Source: JAPUME01 sp964605715 (GTDB lineage Bacteria > Acidobacteriota > Terriglobia > UBA7540 > JAPUME01). From it: 39,521 bases of DNA. Under the pieces are notes generated by a model. The model saw only the letters and a list, made by a program, of their open reading frames with translations, ran no database searches and was not told where the DNA came from. The number at the start of each line of letters is the position of its first letter. Within the stretch, counting starts at the first letter, position 1. The stretch is from assembly GCA_964605715.1 (NCBI GenBank), contig CAZSDV010000014.1, positions 1-39,521 of the forward strand. The letters are read 5' to 3'. The position numbers and the translations under genes are program-made. Below are positions 34,594 through 39,521 of this stretch, one piece after another.

Positions 34594-35859
34594 CTAGGGG
34601 GCTAATCCGAATAATTTTTTAACCAGGTGCACCAGATCATTACGATCCGATTTTCCCACCGCCCCTTTTAGTTCCGAAATGGGTCCATGCAGGATTTTCT
34701 TGATTATGCCCTGAGTTAAAGCTTCTACGGCTTCTTTTTGTTCATGTGAAAGTCCGGCAAGGCTCCCCTTTGCCCGTGTCATTTCCTCAGCACGAATGTG
34801 GTTTAAGTGATCTCCTAGGGCGACAATGGTTGGAGTGACTTCTCGGGAGTTGAGCCGCCGAATTATTTGCTCCACTTCTCGCTGGACTATCCGCTCGGCC
34901 CATTGAGCCTCCTGTTCTCTCTGGTGACGGTTAACCTCTACCACATGCTCCAGGTCATCAATGTCATAGAGAAAGACGTTATCGAGCTCGTTTACACGGG
35001 GTTCTATGTCGCGCGGAACTGCGATATCAACCAGAAAGATGGGGCGGTTTTTACGCGCTGTGATCAGATGTTCCATCTGAGATTTTTCAATTGTGAAGTG
35101 CTGTGCACCAGTTGAACTAATAATTATGTCTGCGCGAGGAATGGTATCGAGCAGGTGCTCGAAGTGGATTGGCGTTCCGTGAAATAGGTGAGCGATCTCC
35201 ACAGCGCGCTCGTAGGTGCGGTTGCTGACTAGGATGTTACTGGCCCCACTTCTCAGGAGGCTTTTTGCAGCCAGCTCGCTCATCTTCCCTGCGCCAATGA
35301 TAAGAATCGTCCGGTTACGCAGGTCCCCAAATATTTTTAGCGCCAGCTCAACTGCCGCCGAAGAAATGGAAACCGCCAAATTGCCAATGGCTGTCTCGCG
35401 TCTAACTTTGCGTGCAACTGCCAGGGCTTGATTCATCACGTCACGAAGCAATCCGTTGACTGCACCGGCATCCTGTGCCACCTGGAAGGCCTTTTTCACT
35501 TGGCCAAGAATTTGAGGTTCACCCAGAATCATGGAATCGAGACTGGATGCCACCCTAAACATATGACGGATGGATTCTACTTGTTTATGGCAATAGAAGT
35601 AGGAATCGATACTCGAAAATTCCTTCTGGTAGTATTCAACCACGAAATCGCGAAGACAATTACCAAGGTCAGATTCGTCTTGGGTTTGTGCAAAGAACTC
35701 CACGCGGTTACAAGTGGAGAGAATTATCCCTTCCAGGATTCCAGGGTGGCGACTTAGTAGACGTACGCCCCGACCCAATTCGGCCTCAGGAATGTGGAAC
35801 TTCTCACGGACCTCAATTGGCGCTGTACGGTAACTTAATCCTAATAAGACTAGATTCAT
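34594..35859 (-). CDS. hemA: Glutamyl-tRNA reductase
   Basis: A 421-residue enzyme that reduces glutamyl-tRNA to glutamate-1-semialdehyde, the first step of tetrapyrrole synthesis by the C5 route. The start is set at 35859 (MNLVLLGLSYRTAPIEVREK). The open frame extends 90 codons further into the ccsA gene with unrelated sequence. The catalytic cysteine is C50 in STCNRVEFF. An SSLDSMILGEPQILGQVK block is followed by the NADPH fold (ILIIGAGKMSELAAKSL, VSNRTYERA) and a helical dimerisation domain at the C terminus. Length and motifs are normal. It is part of the ccsA-hemA-hemC-cobA/hemD operon. Confidence 0.95.
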   Translation of the reverse strand: MNLVLLGLSYRTAPIEVREKFHIPEAELGRGVRLLSRHPGILEGIILSTCNRVEFFAQTQDESDLGNCLRDFVVEYYQKEFSSIDSYFYCHKQVESIRHMFRVASSLDSMILGEPQILGQVKKAFQVAQDAGAVNGLLRDVMNQALAVARKVRRETAIGNLAVSISSAAVELALKIFGDLRNRTILIIGAGKMSELAAKSLLRSGASNILVSNRTYERAVEIAHLFHGTPIHFEHLLDTIPRADIIISSTGAQHFTIEKSQMEHLITARKNRPIFLVDIAVPRDIEPRVNELDNVFLYDIDDLEHVVEVNRHQREQEAQWAERIVQREVEQIIRRLNSREVTPTIVALGDHLNHIRAEEMTRAKGSLAGLSHEQKEAVEALTQGIIKKILHGPISELKGAVGKSDRNDLVHLVKKLFGLAP

Positions 35860-35885
35860 TGGATTAACCGAGCCCCGGACCTCCT

Positions 35886-36722
35886 CTAATAATTGAGAAT
35901 ACCTTCCTGTGTGGGGAAGTAGCCGTGGATGCTGCTTGCATAGCTGATGCCCAGGAACGTGAAGATTAGGGCTGCGTATCCAATCAAAGCCAGGATCGCT
36001 GCTCGGCGTCCGCGCAGCCTTCCAGTGAGGCGTGCTGAAAAGATAATCATGTAAACGGCCCAGGTTATGACTGAGGCTACGATTTTTGGGTCTAATCCCC
36101 ATAAACCATTCCAGGTTAAGGTGGCCCACAGAAAGCCGGAGATGATACCCAAGGTCAGGAAAGGCAGGCCAAGAAGTAGAGTCTTAAAGGCTAGGTCATC
36201 CAAAATCTCAAGCGAAGGTAGGCGATAGTAGAAAGCTCGGGGCTTTTTGGATTTTATTTCTTTTTCCTGAATCAGGTACATAAGCGAGGCGGCGAAGTTC
36301 ATGAAAAGGGCTGCATAACCCAAGAAAAGCGAACTTGTATGTACAATCAGCCAGCGGGTTCGGAACTGAGGAGATTCAAAATTGACTTCACCCTGCAGCA
36401 AAGACCCAAGGGTTAAGATAAATATGAGTGGTAGGATAAAAATACCGAGTGTCATGATCCGGTATTTCATGTAGCTTACCAGAAAAGCAAGACCTACCAG
36501 AAAGGCAAGAAGTGAGGTTGCGCTCCCTACATCAACAATAGGAAGTCGATTTTGGGATGTCGCGGCAAGGATTAGAGCAGCGAGATGAGCTAGTAATCCT
36601 ATGCTTACTGCGGACAAGGTTGTTGGTGTAAGCCTTGGTCGCCGCCGAATCAGTGAGGGTAGAGATGAGGCAATTGCCAATCCATAAAAACCGAGTGCGG
36701 CCCAGACGAGAATTGTACTCAC
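35886..36722 (-). CDS. HemX/CcsA-type cytochrome c assembly membrane protein
   Basis: This 278-residue protein with about eight membrane helices belongs to the CcsA/CcmC/HemX family. Conserved blocks are the histidine in WLIVHTSSLFLGYAALF, FLWATLTWNGLWGLDPK (the tryptophan-rich heme-handling motif in short form) and a C-terminal SSIHGYFP histidine. The GTG start at 36722 has AGAGG five bases upstream. First in the tetrapyrrole operon and directly before hemA, it matches HemX, which in other bacteria modulates HemA level. A role in heme delivery to cytochromes c, together with the thiol proteins at 26215-29176, is also possible. Confidence 0.87.
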   Translation of the reverse strand: MSTILVWAALGFYGLAIASSLPSLIRRRPRLTPTTLSAVSIGLLAHLAALILAATSQNRLPIVDVGSATSLLAFLVGLAFLVSYMKYRIMTLGIFILPLIFILTLGSLLQGEVNFESPQFRTRWLIVHTSSLFLGYAALFMNFAASLMYLIQEKEIKSKKPRAFYYRLPSLEILDDLAFKTLLLGLPFLTLGIISGFLWATLTWNGLWGLDPKIVASVITWAVYMIIFSARLTGRLRGRRAAILALIGYAALIFTFLGISYASSIHGYFPTQEGILNY

Positions 36723-36765
36723 GGCACCTCTTTTTAATAGGGGACATTAACAATTCGACGGGATG

Positions 36766-36771
36766 ATTATA
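36766..36771 (-). promoter_or_regulatory. Extended -10 promoter of the tetrapyrrole operon
   Basis: On the minus strand a perfect TATAAT is preceded by TG and one base (TGTTATAAT), an extended -10 element, about 44 bases upstream of the ccsA/hemX start. A TTGCTC lies 20 bases further up, too far for a good -35. Extended -10 sites do not need one. Confidence 0.55.
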
Positions 36772-36984
36772 ACATCTACAGAGCTTTTGGCGAGCAAGGG
36801 AGCCTAAGCATAGTGTCAGGCCAAGATGCTTTTCTCTATTTTTCAGTTTGTTACAGAGCTTCAGTGAAGTTTTACTGAAATCAAGGAGCAATTTACCGCC
36901 GAAGACTGAATATGTTAGTATCAGGAAAATCATAAAAGAACAGCTAACATTGGGTCCCCCCATTTGGCGTTCAAGGGTAGTGTC

Positions 36985-37740
36985 ATGTCGGGTCATTCTA
37001 AATGGGCCTCAATCAAGCACAAGAAGGCGGCTACCGACGCCAAGCGAGGTCGGGTCTTCACCAAGCTGATCCGGGAAATTAGCGTTGCTTCTCGCACTGG
37101 AGGAGGGGATCCAGATTCGAATCCCCGCCTACGCACTGCAATTACTGCGGCCAAAAGTATCAATATGCCCGCCGACAACATAAAACGGGCAGTCAAGAAA
37201 GGAACCGGTGAACTTCCTGGAGCAGCATTCGAAGAAGCTGTTTTTGAGGGATATGGTCCTGGAGGAGTTGCCCTGATGATGGAAGTGGCTACGGATAATC
37301 GGAATCGGACAATTTCTGAGTTACGGCACATCCTTACCCGGAACGGTGGAAGCATGGGAGAGAATGGGTGTGTGTCTTGGATGTTTAACAAGAAAGGCTA
37401 CATCGTTGTGCCCCAGAAGGGTGTTGATGAAGAGATGCTAATGAATCTGGCTTTGGAAGCTGGAGCTGATGACATGTCAGAAGATAGCGGCAATTGGGAG
37501 ATATTTTCTACTCCAAAGAGTTATACACAAGTTTTGGAGGCTGTCAGGGGAGCAGATATTACCGTTGAGACATCCGAAATTGCTATGATTCCTCAATCAC
37601 ATGTGGGGATCTCTGGAAAACCAGCTCAGCACATGTTAAAGCTCATGGAGGAACTTGAAGATCAAGAAGATGTTCAGAATGTGTACGCCAATTTTGATAT
37701 TGAAGAAGCGGAGATGCAGGCTCTTACGGAGGCTAGATAG
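36985..37740 (+). CDS. yebC: YebC/PmpR-family (TACO1-like) regulator
   Basis: A 251-residue conserved protein. The start ATG 36985 gives the universal opening MSGHSKWASIKHKKAATDAKRG; TTG 36964 would add seven residues. Family blocks are KLIREISVA, PRLRTAITAAKSINMPADNIKRAVKKGTGE, YEGYGPGG in the variant FEGYGPGGVALM, and LTDNRNR-like ATDNRNRTISELRHILTRNGG. It is often next to ruvC, as here, and has been linked to transcription control and, more recently, to translation of difficult sequences. A 6-bp inverted repeat (36860-36879) lies in its upstream region. Confidence 0.95.
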   Translation: MSGHSKWASIKHKKAATDAKRGRVFTKLIREISVASRTGGGDPDSNPRLRTAITAAKSINMPADNIKRAVKKGTGELPGAAFEEAVFEGYGPGGVALMMEVATDNRNRTISELRHILTRNGGSMGENGCVSWMFNKKGYIVVPQKGVDEEMLMNLALEAGADDMSEDSGNWEIFSTPKSYTQVLEAVRGADITVETSEIAMIPQSHVGISGKPAQHMLKLMEELEDQEDVQNVYANFDIEEAEMQALTEAR

Positions 37741-37813
37741 ACCAGAAGAAATTCCCCTCTTTTTGAATCCTGGGGGGTAACTTGAGTCAAAACTAAGGAG
37801 GCGGGGACAGGAG

Positions 37814-38368
37814 ATGCGGGTCCTGGGTATCGACTGTGGAGCGAAAACCACCGGTTTTGGCGTTATTGAGTCTCAGGGAAACCACTCCCTTCACCTCATT
37901 GCAAGCGGCGTGATCACCACTTCCAGTCGCGATGCTTTTCCTAGCCGCCTTACTAAGATTTACAAGGGGCTGAAAACGGTCATTGAGGAATACTCTCCTG
38001 AGGAAGTGGCAATCGAAGATATTTTCTACGCCCGAAACTTCCGATCGGTAATTAAACTTGGACACGTAAGAGGAGTGGCGATGCTTGCAGCTGATGGGAT
38101 GGGTTTACCTGTGGCCGAGTATAGCCCCCTGGAAGTAAAATCCAGTATGGTAGGATACGGCAGGGCACAAAAGTCTCAAGTCCAGGAGATGGTCAAAAGG
38201 GTTCTTGGATTGACGGAAGCACCTCAATCTCATGACGCGGCGGACGGTTTGGCGGTAGCCCTATGCCACTTGCACACGCTGACAACTAAAATGAAAATGG
38301 AAATAGTGACCTCTTTAGCGCCGAGCAGGCAACCTCGCAAGGAAAAGACGCACCAAACCCGGAGCTAA
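37814..38368 (+). CDS. ruvC: Holliday junction endonuclease RuvC
   Basis: A 184-residue resolvase that cuts four-way DNA junctions during recombination repair, acting with RuvAB. The four catalytic acids are all present: D7 (GIDCGAKTTGFG), E68 (AIEDIFYARN), D141 and D144 (SHDAADGLAVALCH). The usual proline after D7 is a cysteine here, a small deviation outside the metal ligands. AAGGAGG lies about 13 bases, and GGAG directly, upstream of the start. ruvA and ruvB are not in the window; yebC precedes it by 73 bases. Confidence 0.96.
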   Translation: MRVLGIDCGAKTTGFGVIESQGNHSLHLIASGVITTSSRDAFPSRLTKIYKGLKTVIEEYSPEEVAIEDIFYARNFRSVIKLGHVRGVAMLAADGMGLPVAEYSPLEVKSSMVGYGRAQKSQVQEMVKRVLGLTEAPQSHDAADGLAVALCHLHTLTTKMKMEIVTSLAPSRQPRKEKTHQTRS

Positions 38369-38374
38369 CTGAAG

Positions 38375-39043
38375 ATGACAATTCGAGTTTACCTGGTGTT
38401 TTTTGCCGCAGCATTGGTGCTCTGTGTTAAGGTCACCAAGCTCCCCGCATCTGAGGAGGGTGGACCCTCCCCTTATCCGACGGTATCTTTTACCAGGGTC
38501 CTTGCGGGCAGTGAACCAGAATACGTTTACATCTGTGTGGATACTTCCGGACAGGGTATCTACGAAGGTAGAAGCCTGAAAAGTAAGTCTCACCCGGAAA
38601 CCTTACTCTTTGGAAAAATATTTACCCAGCGTCTCTTCATGTTAACTGAGGGGTTAAACTATTTTCGCGGTCTTAGCTTCAAATCACAGAAAAGATTTGC
38701 CAATGTAGGAGAGAAGACCCTAATTTTTAGAGATTCTGGACGCGAACATAAAGTAGTGTACAACTACTCGAATAATCGCAATCTTAGGGAGCTAGAAAGC
38801 CTATTTGAAAAGATAGTAAACGTACAGCAACATTTAGCGCTTCTCCAGCACGCCTTGAAGTTTGACCGCCTGGGGTTGGCAGCTCATCTCCGCAAGATCC
38901 AAGTTGATCTTCAGAAGAAAGCCATTGCAGATCCCCAGCAACTTGTACCCACATTGAAGCAGATTGCTTCAAATCCGCGCCTTTTGAATCTCGCTCAGAA
39001 CCGAGCTCAAAGTATCCTTGAAAAGTTGCGGCAGGCTGAGTAA
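38375..39043 (+). CDS. Secreted or membrane-anchored protein of unknown function
   Basis: A 222-residue protein starting six bases after ruvC. It has an N-terminal hydrophobic segment (about 4-22, VYLVFFAAALVLCVKV) acting as signal or anchor. A probably beta-rich middle follows (YVYICVDTSGQGIYEGRS, KTLIFRDSGREHKVVYNYS). The C terminus is long and helical, rich in Leu, Gln and Lys (LRELESLFEKIVNVQQHLALLQHAL to the end). I do not recognise a family. Close coupling to ruvC may only reflect transcription. It is the last gene before the change in base composition. Confidence 0.7.
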   Translation: MTIRVYLVFFAAALVLCVKVTKLPASEEGGPSPYPTVSFTRVLAGSEPEYVYICVDTSGQGIYEGRSLKSKSHPETLLFGKIFTQRLFMLTEGLNYFRGLSFKSQKRFANVGEKTLIFRDSGREHKVVYNYSNNRNLRELESLFEKIVNVQQHLALLQHALKFDRLGLAAHLRKIQVDLQKKAIADPQQLVPTLKQIASNPRLLNLAQNRAQSILEKLRQAE

Positions 39044-39072
39044 GATTTTAATAACCTTTTCAAAACCTTCAA

Positions 39073-39098
39073 ACTTACTCTACAGTTGCAGAGTAAGT
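39073..39098. terminator. 9-bp hairpin between convergent genes, possible terminator
   Basis: ACTTACTCT and AGAGTAAGT flank an eight-base loop, between the ends of two convergent genes. The stem is perfect, but only a TTTG on the minus side resembles a T-tract. It also sits right at the change to AT-rich sequence. Confidence 0.35.
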
Positions 39099-39111
39099 GC
39101 GAGTAGTGAAT

Positions 39112-39483
39112 TCACGAACTGATAAATTTATTTTTAATCTCTGTAAAATATAACATTGCAATTACCATGCCATGAATTAATGTTGAAAGTGTATCAAACA
39201 TAAGTGTGAAATTATCTCCATCGTCATTTCCAATACTAAAACCAAGAGTGTACATAACCAAAAGTATAGGTATAAACAATACTTTTCCTATGGGTTTAAA
39301 TATTAATAATAAAAAATAGTTTATATATGAAGCAAAACCCACAACTAATAGTGCTATCTTGGCATTACTAAATGTACTCTCTGTACCTTCATCATGGGGA
39401 GAAAGGATAGAGTAATTTATTATAATCACCAACAATGCAAACTGAACGATAATTAAATTCTTAAAGACTTTTCCTGTATTCAT
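39112..39483 (-). CDS. Small AT-rich four-helix membrane protein, unknown
   Basis: A 123-residue protein with four predicted membrane helices (about 8-25, 42-60, 66-84, 96-113) and an acidic loop SPHDEGTES. No family is recognised. Its DNA is far more AT-rich than the rest of the window (about 22% GC in the line I counted, 39121-39180), and codons end mostly in A or T. A weak AAGAAT-type ribosome sequence precedes the start. An AT-only inverted repeat (39495-39512) lies upstream. It looks foreign to this genome: horizontally acquired or joined by misassembly. Confidence 0.55.
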   Translation of the reverse strand: MNTGKVFKNLIIVQFALLVIIINYSILSPHDEGTESTFSNAKIALLVVGFASYINYFLLLIFKPIGKVLFIPILLVMYTLGFSIGNDDGDNFTLMFDTLSTLIHGMVIAMLYFTEIKNKFISS

Positions 39484-39521
39484 AATTTATTCTTACATAT
39501 TAAAAAATATGTTTCATCCTT

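Noticed and set aside
36532..36996. A 154-residue minus-strand reading frame across the ccsA start
   Set aside because: It overlaps ccsA/hemX and its promoter in another frame, with no recognisable domain.
39495..39512. ACATATT/AATATGT stem as a terminator
   Set aside because: The stem is almost entirely A/T and lies upstream of the gene it would end.
1..39521. CRISPR arrays, tRNAs, insertion sequences, phage genes or defence systems
   Set aside because: I read both strands for repeats with spacers, the tRNA T-loop sequence, transposase or integrase motifs and found none that hold up.

Overview
The window looks like part of the chromosome of an uncultivated Gram-negative bacterium. Three runs of exactly 10 N (3632-3641, 11686-11695, 34071-34080) are scaffold gaps, each inside a gene, so this is a draft or metagenome assembly. 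An outer membrane is implied by a secretin, lipoprotein signals, Lgt and periplasmic thiol-redox proteins. The mixed type II secretion/type IV pilus operon, with GspG-like pseudopilins ending in an LDG..YS.W pattern, resembles Acidobacteriota or relatives. That placement is inference; the window holds no rRNA or other phylogenetic marker I could test. I saw no tRNA, rRNA, insertion sequence, prophage or CRISPR array.

Layout. 54-1010 (-): a nucleotide-sugar epimerase. 1509-8405 (+): an acyl-CoA ligase, two tandem phosphodiesterase/alkaline-phosphatase-superfamily proteins (one membrane-anchored, one lipoprotein), a small ribbon-helix-helix-like protein and a YidC/EMC3-like membrane protein. 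8605-11361 (+): a fused ATP sulfurylase/APS kinase and a CysQ-like PAP phosphatase, which make PAPS and remove its by-product. 11418-19445 (-): a compact ten-gene operon for a secretin-linked pseudopilus or pilus machine (STN-domain protein, two pseudopilins, PilC/GspF, PilB/GspE, PilM, PilN, PilO, PilP/GspC-like, a third pseudopilin-like protein), with the lipoprotein secretin divergent at 19721-21451 (+).

21499-25920 (-): a lipidated oligopeptidase B, a PLP aminotransferase, an unlisted Smr-domain remnant and a HAD phosphatase. 26215-29176 (+): CcdA, Lgt, a TlpA-like thioredoxin and a free-standing DsbD N-terminal domain, together resembling a DsbD split into separate genes. 29510-30957 (-): a PHP-family phosphatase and a secreted protein of unknown function. 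31146-31919 (+): a LytTR response regulator with no kinase nearby. 31963-36722 (-): a tetrapyrrole operon (ccsA/hemX, hemA, hemC, cobA-hemD fusion) behind an extended -10 promoter. 36985-39043 (+): yebC, ruvC and a secreted unknown. The last ~420 bases are much more AT-rich and encode an unrelated small membrane protein, which suggests transferred DNA or a mis-joined contig end.

Most of the window is housekeeping and envelope biology. The parts most worth a second look are the tandem phosphodiesterase/YidC-like module, the Smr remnant at the end of the HAD gene, the STN protein with a duplicated C-terminal helical unit, the split DsbD set and the AT-rich end.
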